NCBI GenBank assembly: GCA_022843045.1
Contig: JALHOJ010000040.1
Coordinates: 1-39,478 of the forward strand
DNA length: 39,478 nucleotides
Direction: 5' to 3'
From: Phycisphaerales bacterium
GTDB lineage: Bacteria > Planctomycetota > Phycisphaerae > Phycisphaerales > UBA1924
Part shown: positions 25,371-32,997 of the stretch, one piece after another
Position numbering within the stretch: position 1 is the stretch's first letter
Layout: every line of letters begins with the position of its first letter
The notes under the pieces: generated by a model
Told to the model about the DNA's origin: nothing
Database searches by the model: none
The model's input: only the letters and a program-made list of their open reading frames with translations
Position numbers and translations under genes: made by a program

Positions 25371-27404
25371 ATGACGCGAGACACTCGAATCCAACTCGGC
25401 GCGGCGGGCGTTCTGGTGCTGTGCCTCGCCGCGTCCGCGCTGCTTGCGACGCAGATGACAGTGACGGCGGGTCGGGCGCGGATGATGTACACCGATCGGG
25501 TGGAGGAGAGCGACAGCTGGGAGGTCTCGCTGGGCATTGCGCTGGGCGCGTTCCGCGGCATTTTCGTGAACACGCTGTGGATGCGGGCCAACGACCTGAA
25601 GCAGGATGGCAAGTTCTACGAGAGCGTTGAGCTTGCTCGCGCGATCACGCGTCTGCAGCCGCGGTTTCCGCAGGTGTGGGTGTTTCACGCGTGGAACCTC
25701 GCGTACAACATCAGCGTGATGACCCAGACGCCGGTGGAGCGCTGGAACTGGGTCAATCAGGGGATCCGCATTCTGCGCGAGGAGGGCATCCCCGCCAACC
25801 CCAACAACATGCTCATGCACAAGGAGCTGGGGTGGATCTTCCTGCACAAGATCCAGGGCGTCACAGACGACGCCAATCCCGTGTACAAGCGCGAGCTCGC
25901 GAAGGAGTGGCAGACCGTGCTGGGGGCGCCCCCGCTTCGCACGCGCGAGGACAACGATCGCGAGAAGGCGATCGCCAAGTTCGCTGACTGGCTGCGGAGC
26001 TACGCCAACGCGCCCATCACGCTCGACGAGTTGTATCAGAAGCAGCCCGCCGCGCAGGCTCTGGTCGAGCGGATCCGGAGCGAACTGGGCCTTGGCCTGG
26101 ACACCCGTGTGGATCGGTTGCAGATTCTCGAGCGAGTGGAGCTCAACAAGGCCCTGCGAACTTCGCAGCGGAAGTTCCTGTTCGACAAGATCGCAGGTCC
26201 CAAGACCAAGGCGATGACGGCGATGCTCGACGATCCGCAGTTCGAGGACGCCTGGCCGGTCTTTCTGCAGCATCTTCGCCGGCGCGTCTTGGTGGAGGAC
26301 TACCGCATGGAGCCGGATCGCATGATCCGCTTCACGCTGAAGTACGGTCCCATCGACTGGCGTCATCCCTCTGCGCACGCGCTGTATTGGTCCGCTGCGG
26401 GCGTTGAGGAATCGCTGGAACTCGTGGACGGCCTCAACGACCGGCGCAGCGACTTTGACTTCGTCAACACGGACCGCATCGTGGTTCAGTCGATCCAGGA
26501 GCTGTTCCGCTCGGGCGAGATTTACTTTGACTTTCGCGCCGCGATCATGGGGGACTACACGATCTATCAAGCGATTCCGAATCCCCACTTCGCCGACGCG
26601 TACGGAGCGGTCCTGGACGAGATGCGGATGCGCTCTTATGCCCGGGAGGGGGCGACGGGGCGGCTGGTGAACATCAACCAGCTCTCTCGCGAGCGGGGCT
26701 TCAGCCAGCTTTCGGCTGGATACGAGAACTTCATGATCGACGTGACGCTGTTCCACTACCGCCGGGGCGAGCGACGCCTGGCTGAGAAGTGGCTGAAGGA
26801 GCTGCGCACGTTCGCGGATCAGAACCTGCAGGACATGGAGCGGCGCATCGAGCGATTCGCGGACCTGGATCGGTTCGCGGAGGACGAGCTCAAGGACTCC
26901 GCCACTCGTCCGACCATCATGGTCCAGCAGGTCACCGGGGCGCTCATGGGCGCGTACGCGAGCGGGCTGCTCGGTCGCGACCAGGACCTGTTCATCAAGC
27001 AGTATGAGTTCGCCAAGCGCTGGCACTTCTACTTCATGCAGCAGCAGTTGCGTCGCACGGCCGTGAGCCGCGACATCGGGCGGATGGAGCAGCTCGACGA
27101 GAACTGGAACTTCCTCGCGGGCACGATGTTCTTCCAGTTCATGCAGACGGTGGGCATGAGCGAGGGCGGATACAACGAGGACGCCCAGTCGGTGTACTTC
27201 GCGGCTCCCGATGAGCTGCGAGTCTGGGTGTACGACGCACTGGTTGAGATGTACAAGCCGATGGTCGACGAGGAGGCGAAGGTGGGCGGGAAGCCCTTTG
27301 ACGTGCTCTTCCCGATGCCCAACGGCATCGAGCAACATCGACGGTGGCTTGCGGCGGAACTCGAGCGTCGCGCTCCCAAGGACCTCAATACGGAACAGCA
27401 GTGA
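25371..27404 (+). CDS. Membrane-anchored helical-repeat (TPR-like) protein, 677 aa
   Basis: ATG 25371 has a purine-rich GGAAGGGA about 6 nt upstream and lies 36 bp after the permease stop. One N-terminal hydrophobic helix (about 8-27, uncleaved anchor or signal) is followed by about 650 residues that look entirely helical and extracytoplasmic. The segment around 55-115 (LGAFRGIFVNTLWMRANDLK, FYESVELARAITRLQPRFP, VWVFHAWNLAYNISV) has the periodicity of TPR units and is a pattern I have met in planctomycete proteins. The rest is rich in Trp, Tyr and Arg with no catalytic motif. Its place as last gene of the SPFH-ABC train suggests a periplasmic partner of the permease, perhaps substrate-binding or cell-wall contact. 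Its own family name is unknown to me. Confidence 0.82.
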   Translation: MTRDTRIQLGAAGVLVLCLAASALLATQMTVTAGRARMMYTDRVEESDSWEVSLGIALGAFRGIFVNTLWMRANDLKQDGKFYESVELARAITRLQPRFPQVWVFHAWNLAYNISVMTQTPVERWNWVNQGIRILREEGIPANPNNMLMHKELGWIFLHKIQGVTDDANPVYKRELAKEWQTVLGAPPLRTREDNDREKAIAKFADWLRSYANAPITLDELYQKQPAAQALVERIRSELGLGLDTRVDRLQILERVELNKALRTSQRKFLFDKIAGPKTKAMTAMLDDPQFEDAWPVFLQHLRRRVLVEDYRMEPDRMIRFTLKYGPIDWRHPSAHALYWSAAGVEESLELVDGLNDRRSDFDFVNTDRIVVQSIQELFRSGEIYFDFRAAIMGDYTIYQAIPNPHFADAYGAVLDEMRMRSYAREGATGRLVNINQLSRERGFSQLSAGYENFMIDVTLFHYRRGERRLAEKWLKELRTFADQNLQDMERRIERFADLDRFAEDELKDSATRPTIMVQQVTGALMGAYASGLLGRDQDLFIKQYEFAKRWHFYFMQQQLRRTAVSRDIGRMEQLDENWNFLAGTMFFQFMQTVGMSEGGYNEDAQSVYFAAPDELRVWVYDALVEMYKPMVDEEAKVGGKPFDVLFPMPNGIEQHRRWLAAELERRAPKDLNTEQQ

Positions 27405-27442
27405 CCAGCAACCTTGACTGGCAGCAATGACGAGCAGACGTG

Positions 27443-29785
27443 ATGGCACGCCGCGAGGAACAGCCGCGAGGAATCGCGTTCACAGTCGCCCTCTTCATGG
27501 CCGCGGCGTTCCTCGCCGCCGGCCTCTTGTTTGTCGTTCAGCCGTTGACGTGCAAGCCTCTGCTGACTCTTGCTGGGGGGTCGCCCTCGGTGTGGACAGG
27601 GGCGATGCTGTTCTTCCAGGCGGCGTTGCTGCTTGGATACGCCATCGCGCACTTTCTTGTCGCCGGCGGGGTCGCGGGAAGACGATGGGTCGCACTCGGC
27701 CTGCTCGCCGCGGGCGGGGTGGTGGCGATTGGCTTGCCCGTGCCCGACGCGCCGGCGAGCGCGGCGACCCCGCCGATGCTGTGGGTGCTTGCGACGCTTG
27801 CAACCTGGGTCGGAGCGCCGTTCGTCGCGATGGCGACGCTGTCCCCTTTGCTGCAGCGATGGTTCAGTCTGACCTCGCATCCTCGCGCGGGTGATCCGTA
27901 CTTTCTCAGCGTCGCGGGCAACCTGGGCAGCGCGGCGGGTCTTCTCGCGTATCCGTTCGTGGTCGAACGCGTGCTCAACCAGCGCGAACAGTGGCAGTGG
28001 TGGGGGATCGCGATGGCTGGGCTCGTTGTGCTGGTCGGCGTGTGCGCCTGGTGTGCAAACCGCTCCGCGCCAGCGTGCGTGGCGGCGACGGCGCGTTCCG
28101 CGGCCAGCGCCCGGCCCGATCGACACGACTTGCTGCGCTGGGCTTCGCTTGCCTTTGTGCCCAGCAGCCTGATGCTGGGCCTGACGCAGCACATCACCAC
28201 CGACATCGCCCCTGTGCCGCTGCTGTGGGTGCTGCCGCTGTTGCTGTACCTGCTGACGTTTGCTCTGGCTTTCGCGCCCGAGGGCGCTCGCCCGCGCTGG
28301 TGGCAGGACGCCTCGTTCTGGAGCCGTGCATTGTCGATTCCGTTGCTGACGCTGACGCTGGCGATGCTGATGCACGCCCGCACGCCGGTGCTGCTCGTGC
28401 TCGCGCTGCACGTCCTGGTCTTTGGCGTTGGGGCAATGCTCTGCCACCGCAGCCTCGCGCTCCTTCGCCCCGCGCCCGAGCATCTGACCACTTTCTACTT
28501 CGCGATCGCCGTCGGTGGCGTGCTTGGCGGCGTAGCCAACGCCCTGCTTGCGCCGCTCCTCTTTGATCGCATCCTCGAGTACCCGCTTGCGCTTGCTGCG
28601 CTCGCGCTGGCCCGTTCCGCGTTCGCACAGTCGCACGCGATCGGTTCGCACGAATCGCGCCCAGATCGCGTTGGGCTGCCGGCGACATTCCTCCGATGGT
28701 GCGTGCCAGCGCTCCTGCCGGCGGGGGCGGTCGTTGCGCTCGCGATGCTCGCTGATCGCCTGGATCTGCCTCGTTGGCTGGCATCGTTGCTCGTCGCGGG
28801 CGTGCCGACGATGGCCCTTGGCGTGTTGCTCTTCTGGGAGGCCCGTGCGACCAGCATTGCGGGTCTACGGGGCGTCCCGCGTTGGCTGCTGCCGCTTGCC
28901 CTCGCGGGCGCGCTGGTTGCGGGTGAGTACACCTATTCGCAGCGTCCCACACTGCACCAGGAACGGACGTTCTTTGGCGTGCACCGCGTCGAAACCACGC
29001 CCGACGGCGACTTTCACCTGCTGCTGCACGGCACCACGGTCCACGGCATCCAAGCCGCGCCCACGCACCCGGACGCCGAACGCCTCCGCGTGGTTCCGGG
29101 CACGTACTACCACCCCTCGGGCCCCGTGGGCTCGCTTCTGAACGCGACACAATCCAAGCACGCCGCCGCTCGCGTTGCGCTGGTGGGGCTGGGGACGGGC
29201 GCGATTGCGTCGTTCGCTCGCCCCGCCGATCATTTCACCTTCTTCGAGATCGATCCCAGCGTCATCGCCATCGCCGACGATCCCGCGTACTTCACGTTCC
29301 TCGCCGACGCGCGCGCCCGCGGCGCGACGCTCCGCACCGTCGTGGGCGATGGTCGCCACACGCTGGCGCGCGAGCCGGAGGCCTCGTTTGATCTGATCGT
29401 CATCGACGCCTTCTCCTCCGACGCGATCCCCACGCACCTGCTGACGCGCGAAGCCGTCGAGTTGTACCTCTCTCGCCTCGCGCCGGGCGGCGTGCTCGCG
29501 CTGCACATCTCCAACCGCGCGTTCAACCTTGCGCCGGTGCTCTGCCGGCATGCCCAGGACCTGGGCCTGGCCGCCCTTGACAACGACGATGTCGTCGTGA
29601 CCCGCCAACAGATCGAAGAAGGCAAGACCGAGTCGTGGTGGTTCGCCCTGGCGCGCGAATCTGGGTCGCTGGATGGTCTTCGCGCGAGCAACGTCTTCTG
29701 GCGCACGCCCACGGATCTCGCACGCACCGACCTGCCCCTCTGGACCGACCAGCGTTCGGATGTCCTCAGCGTGCTGATCTGGTAG
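27443..29785 (+). CDS. Fused MFS-like transporter/spermidine synthase-like protein (copy 1)
   Basis: The 780-aa product has about a dozen hydrophobic segments in the first 500 residues and a class I methyltransferase-like domain at the end. The latter shows RTFFGVHRV, VALVGLGTGAIASF (GxGxG nucleotide-binding turn), FFEIDPSV, VVGDGRHTL and DLIVIDAFSSDAIPTHLLT, the signature of the fused MFS/spermidine synthase family. Real spermidine synthases have a different active-site loop, so polyamine synthesis is not proven. ATG 27443 is used; GTG 27440 directly before it is equally possible. A tandem paralogue follows 60 bp downstream with the same layout. It lies 38 bp after the operon's helical-repeat gene and may be read through. 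Confidence 0.9.
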   Translation: MARREEQPRGIAFTVALFMAAAFLAAGLLFVVQPLTCKPLLTLAGGSPSVWTGAMLFFQAALLLGYAIAHFLVAGGVAGRRWVALGLLAAGGVVAIGLPVPDAPASAATPPMLWVLATLATWVGAPFVAMATLSPLLQRWFSLTSHPRAGDPYFLSVAGNLGSAAGLLAYPFVVERVLNQREQWQWWGIAMAGLVVLVGVCAWCANRSAPACVAATARSAASARPDRHDLLRWASLAFVPSSLMLGLTQHITTDIAPVPLLWVLPLLLYLLTFALAFAPEGARPRWWQDASFWSRALSIPLLTLTLAMLMHARTPVLLVLALHVLVFGVGAMLCHRSLALLRPAPEHLTTFYFAIAVGGVLGGVANALLAPLLFDRILEYPLALAALALARSAFAQSHAIGSHESRPDRVGLPATFLRWCVPALLPAGAVVALAMLADRLDLPRWLASLLVAGVPTMALGVLLFWEARATSIAGLRGVPRWLLPLALAGALVAGEYTYSQRPTLHQERTFFGVHRVETTPDGDFHLLLHGTTVHGIQAAPTHPDAERLRVVPGTYYHPSGPVGSLLNATQSKHAAARVALVGLGTGAIASFARPADHFTFFEIDPSVIAIADDPAYFTFLADARARGATLRTVVGDGRHTLAREPEASFDLIVIDAFSSDAIPTHLLTREAVELYLSRLAPGGVLALHISNRAFNLAPVLCRHAQDLGLAALDNDDVVVTRQQIEEGKTESWWFALARESGSLDGLRASNVFWRTPTDLARTDLPLWTDQRSDVLSVLIW

Positions 29786-29845
29786 CCCCCCCCGCCCCCG
29801 GCCCGCCCCGCCAGCCGCTCCCACGCCCGTTCCTACCCTCGCCCC

Positions 29846-32158
29846 ATGCTCGGACTCTTTGCCGGTGCGATTCTCGCCGCGGCTCTGCTGCTGTTTCTGA
29901 TTCAGCCGATGGCGGCCAAGATCGTGCTGCCAAAGCTGGGTGGTGCGCCGTCGGTGTGGATCGCGAGCATGTTGTTCTTTCAGGCGGCATTGCTGCTTGG
30001 GTACTTCTACACGCACATCCTGAGCACGCGCCTGCGCGTGCAGGTGCAGCTGGCGATCCATGCCGTGCTGCTGCTGGTCGCGGCGTACACGCTGCCCCCG
30101 CCCGTGGATATGCAGCCGCCCACCGCAGCGGATGATCCGGTGCTGTGGCTGCTCAGGACGCTGGCGATCACTGTGGGCCTGCCCTTCTTTGTGATTGCCA
30201 CCACCAGTCCGCTGCTGCAGCGGTGGTTCAGCTACACCGGCCACCCCAGCGCGAAGGATCCGTACTTCCTGTACGCGGCGAGCAACATCGGCAACATCGC
30301 GGGGCTCTTGGTGTATCCGTTCGTGCTGGAGCCGTTGCTGGGGCTGAAGGATCAGACGTGGGCGTTCTCGATCGGGTTTGGAGCGATGCTGGTGCTGGTG
30401 CTGGCGTCGGGGTTCGTCACGCTGAAGCGGATGAAGGCTCAGCCCGCGCCGGAGCCCGATGCGCCGGGCAGTGCGTCATCGGCCCCCAAGGAAGAAGTCT
30501 CGTGGGGCAAGCGCATCCGCTGGACGTTCCTGGCGTTTGTTCCCAGCAGCCTGCTGCTGGGCGTCACGCTTCACATCACCACCGACATCGGGTCGCTGCC
30601 TTTGCTGTGGTCGATCCCGCTGCTGCTGTACTTGCTGAGCTTTGTGCTGGCGTTCGCGACCCGGATCAAGACGCCCGCGCGCAAGCCCGGTGTGGCGATG
30701 CTGCTGCTCATGCTGCCCGTCGCGGTCACGATGCTGGATTCGACGCTGATTCCCAGTTACGTCGCGATGCTGCTGCATGTGGGCGCGTTTGGGTGCTGCG
30801 CCTGGATGTGCCACAAGCTGCTTTCTGATGCGCGTCCCAGCGCGAGCGCGCTCACGGACTTTTATCTGTGCCTGTCGGTGGGGGGCGTGCTGGGCGGGCT
30901 GTTCAACGGCCTGCTGGCCCCGCGCGTGTTTGACACGGTGCTCGAGTACCCGCTCATGCTCGCGGTCGCGCTGCTGCTGGTGCCTGGGGTTGCCAAGCCT
31001 GCGGGCGAGAGCCTGAAGGCCAAGGCCAAGTCGGCGTTTGGCAAGCTGGCTTCGCCCGTGTTCGTGGTTGGTGCGGCGCTGTCGATGTTCGTGCTGATGA
31101 CGGCACTGGAGCGGCACATCCTCGCCAACGAACGCACGATCTCCGCGGACCAGGCCACGATGCTGCGGGTCGTGCCGCCGATGGTGCTGATGCTGGTGTT
31201 CCTGTTCTGGCCCGGGCCTCGGCGGGCGGCGCTTGCGCTGTTTGTGCTGCTGTCGGCCAATCAATTGATCTATGGCGCCAAGGGCGTGCTGCATACGGAG
31301 CGGACGTTCTTTGGCGTGCATCGCGTCACGCAGTCGCCCCGGGGGAGTTGGCGCAAGCTGGTGCACGGCACCACCAACCACGGCATCCAGCAGTGGCTGC
31401 CTGAGTCCGAGCGGGTCATGCCGCGCGGGTATTACATGCCCCAGGGCCCCGCGGGCGACATCCTGATCGGGATGATCACGCAGAACCGCGTGAAGGACAT
31501 CGCGATTCTGGGGATGGGTGCGGGCGGGCTGGCGGCGTATGGGCAGAAGGGGATGACGGTCACGTTCTTTGAGATCGATCCCGCCGTGATGCGGATCGCG
31601 GGGAATCCCGAGTACTTCACGTTCGTGTATCAGAGCCCCGCGAAGGTGTCTGGTGTGGAGGGCGACGGGCGCATCATGATCGCGCAGCAGCCCGAAGGCA
31701 GCTATGACGTGATCATGCTGGATGCGTTCTCGAGCGATGCGGTGCCGATGCACCTGCTGACGGTTGAGGCGTTCAAGGACGCGTATCTGCCTCGCCTGCG
31801 CAAGGGCGGGGTCATCACGGTGCAGATCACCAATCGCTATTACGATCTCTCCAGCCCGCTGGCCAGAATCGTGCAGCATCTTGGGCTGGCGGCGATGATG
31901 CGGGACAATCGCGACCTGAGCGTCGAGGCTGAGCGGGCCGGGCAGATCGGTTCGACGTGGATGGTCATCGCCCGCGATGCGAGCGATCTGGAGTTTCTCC
32001 GCAAGGTTCCCGGGTGGCGCAGCGTCGAGCCGCGTGCGAGGCAGGACCTGTGGACCGATGATCGCGCGAACCTGCTGGGCGCGCTCAAGATCTTCCAGCC
32101 TGCTGCGACGAACCCTGTGACGCCCGCTCCTATTCCCGCCCCCGCCCCCCCCCAATGA
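29846..32158 (+). CDS. Fused MFS-like transporter/spermidine synthase-like protein (copy 2)
   Basis: The 770-aa tandem paralogue of the preceding gene shares FQAALLLGY, the long hydrophobic half with LHITTDIGSLPLLW, RTFFGVHRV and VHGTTNHGIQ, and the C-terminal domain with AILGMGAGGLAAYG, FFEIDPAVM, VEGDGRIM and MLDAFSSDAVPMHLLT. The chain ends in a Pro/Ala tail. The two copies are clearly homologous but diverged, so this is an old duplication. No ribosome binding site is obvious before ATG 29846, and the 60-bp spacer is very C-rich. The stop overlaps the start of the SIS gene by 4 bp (ATGA), so translation is probably coupled. The function is unproven: transport of an organic cation or aminopropyl transfer are both possible. 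Confidence 0.9.
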   Translation: MLGLFAGAILAAALLLFLIQPMAAKIVLPKLGGAPSVWIASMLFFQAALLLGYFYTHILSTRLRVQVQLAIHAVLLLVAAYTLPPPVDMQPPTAADDPVLWLLRTLAITVGLPFFVIATTSPLLQRWFSYTGHPSAKDPYFLYAASNIGNIAGLLVYPFVLEPLLGLKDQTWAFSIGFGAMLVLVLASGFVTLKRMKAQPAPEPDAPGSASSAPKEEVSWGKRIRWTFLAFVPSSLLLGVTLHITTDIGSLPLLWSIPLLLYLLSFVLAFATRIKTPARKPGVAMLLLMLPVAVTMLDSTLIPSYVAMLLHVGAFGCCAWMCHKLLSDARPSASALTDFYLCLSVGGVLGGLFNGLLAPRVFDTVLEYPLMLAVALLLVPGVAKPAGESLKAKAKSAFGKLASPVFVVGAALSMFVLMTALERHILANERTISADQATMLRVVPPMVLMLVFLFWPGPRRAALALFVLLSANQLIYGAKGVLHTERTFFGVHRVTQSPRGSWRKLVHGTTNHGIQQWLPESERVMPRGYYMPQGPAGDILIGMITQNRVKDIAILGMGAGGLAAYGQKGMTVTFFEIDPAVMRIAGNPEYFTFVYQSPAKVSGVEGDGRIMIAQQPEGSYDVIMLDAFSSDAVPMHLLTVEAFKDAYLPRLRKGGVITVQITNRYYDLSSPLARIVQHLGLAAMMRDNRDLSVEAERAGQIGSTWMVIARDASDLEFLRKVPGWRSVEPRARQDLWTDDRANLLGALKIFQPAATNPVTPAPIPAPAPPQ

Positions 32159-32754
32159 ACACGCCCCATTCGCAAGCCTCCAACCCCTTCTCCGCTCTCG
32201 CGAGCCTGCGCGAGGCCCATCGCGTGCTGGATGCGATGCTCCAGGATCGAGCGACGCTGCAGCGGATCGAGGCTGCGGCCCAGACGCTCGCGCACGCGTT
32301 CAAGGGCGGTGGCAAGGCCCTGATCGTGGGCAATGGCGGCAGTTGCTGCGACGCGGCCCACTTCGCGGAGGAACTCACGGGCCGATTTCGCAAGGATCGC
32401 CCGCCTCTGCCGGCCCTGGCTTGCAACGACCCCGGGCATCTCTCGTGCGTCGCCAACGACTACGGCTTTGAGCATGTCTTCTCGCGATGGATCGAGGCTC
32501 TCGCCAGGCCGGGGGATGTGGTGATCATCCTTTCCACCAGCGGCAATTCGCCCAACTGCCTCCGCGCGGCGGACGCGGCCAAGGCGGCCAAGGCCCACAC
32601 CATCGCCCTGCTGGGCAAGGGCGGCGGCGAACTGGGCAAGCGCGTCGGTACCGCGATGGTTGTGCCGGGCGAGACGAGTGATCGGATTCAGGAACTGCAC
32701 ATGCTGATCCTGCACATCCTGGTGGAAGGTGTGGAACACCTGATGGGCTATTAG
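32155..32754 (+). CDS. SIS-domain isomerase, phosphoheptose isomerase (GmhA)-like
   Basis: The 199-aa product is a single SIS domain with the GmhA hallmarks: GNGGSCCDAAHFAEELTGRF (catalytic-type Glu at 72/73), ANDYGFEHVF, STSGNSPN (phosphosugar loop), HTIALLGKGGGEL and RIQELHMLILHILVEGVE (His182). GmhA converts sedoheptulose 7-phosphate to D-glycero-D-manno-heptose 7-phosphate for LPS core or glycoprotein heptose; DiaA is a non-enzymatic relative. The double Cys in GGSCCDA replaces the usual SAA/SSA. Length matches GmhA (about 190). No other heptose gene is adjacent, though a glycosyltransferase and an MsbA-like exporter follow within 6 kb. It is translationally coupled to the upstream fusion gene. 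Confidence 0.85.
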   Translation: MNTPHSQASNPFSALASLREAHRVLDAMLQDRATLQRIEAAAQTLAHAFKGGGKALIVGNGGSCCDAAHFAEELTGRFRKDRPPLPALACNDPGHLSCVANDYGFEHVFSRWIEALARPGDVVIILSTSGNSPNCLRAADAAKAAKAHTIALLGKGGGELGKRVGTAMVVPGETSDRIQELHMLILHILVEGVEHLMGY

Positions 32755-32812
32755 GAGCTGGCGTGACGAAACGCGCGTGTCTGGTCGCTATGGTTCACCA
32801 AGGAGCCTTGCC

Positions 32813-32992
32813 ATGCCCAGTTCCGTCTACGGCCTGCTCAGCCTGCTGCACCTGATCCTGTGGATCATCGCGGTGGTGGACATCGTCAAGAGCTCCCGGG
32901 GCCTTGGCTCCAAGATCTTGTGGATTCTCGTTGTGCTGCTGCTGCCGCTGGCAGGGTTGATCCTCTACTACCTCATTGGTCGCGGCAAGTAG
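32813..32992 (+). CDS. Small PLDc_N-type membrane protein, 59 aa
   Basis: ATG 32813 has AAGGAG about 8 nt upstream, an excellent start; a longer frame from 32777 would not. The peptide has two transmembrane helices joined by a short basic loop: LLSLLHLILWIIAVVDIVKS, then KILWILVVLLLPLAGLILYYLIGR. This is the phospholipase D nuclease N-terminal (PLDc_N, PF13396) pattern, found both as a leader of cardiolipin synthases and alone as a small protein of unknown role. The stop at 32992 is only 5 bp from the stop of the convergent exporter gene, which leaves no room for a terminator between them. Confidence 0.88.
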   Translation: MPSSVYGLLSLLHLILWIIAVVDIVKSSRGLGSKILWILVVLLLPLAGLILYYLIGRGK

Positions 32993-32997
32993 TGGGT

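Noticed and set aside
23883..27449. A minus-strand open frame of 1188 codons opposite the permease and helical-repeat genes
   Set aside because: It is antisense to two well-supported genes. Its product is Arg/His/Leu-rich without domains, and there is no ribosome binding site; it is a typical high-GC shadow frame.
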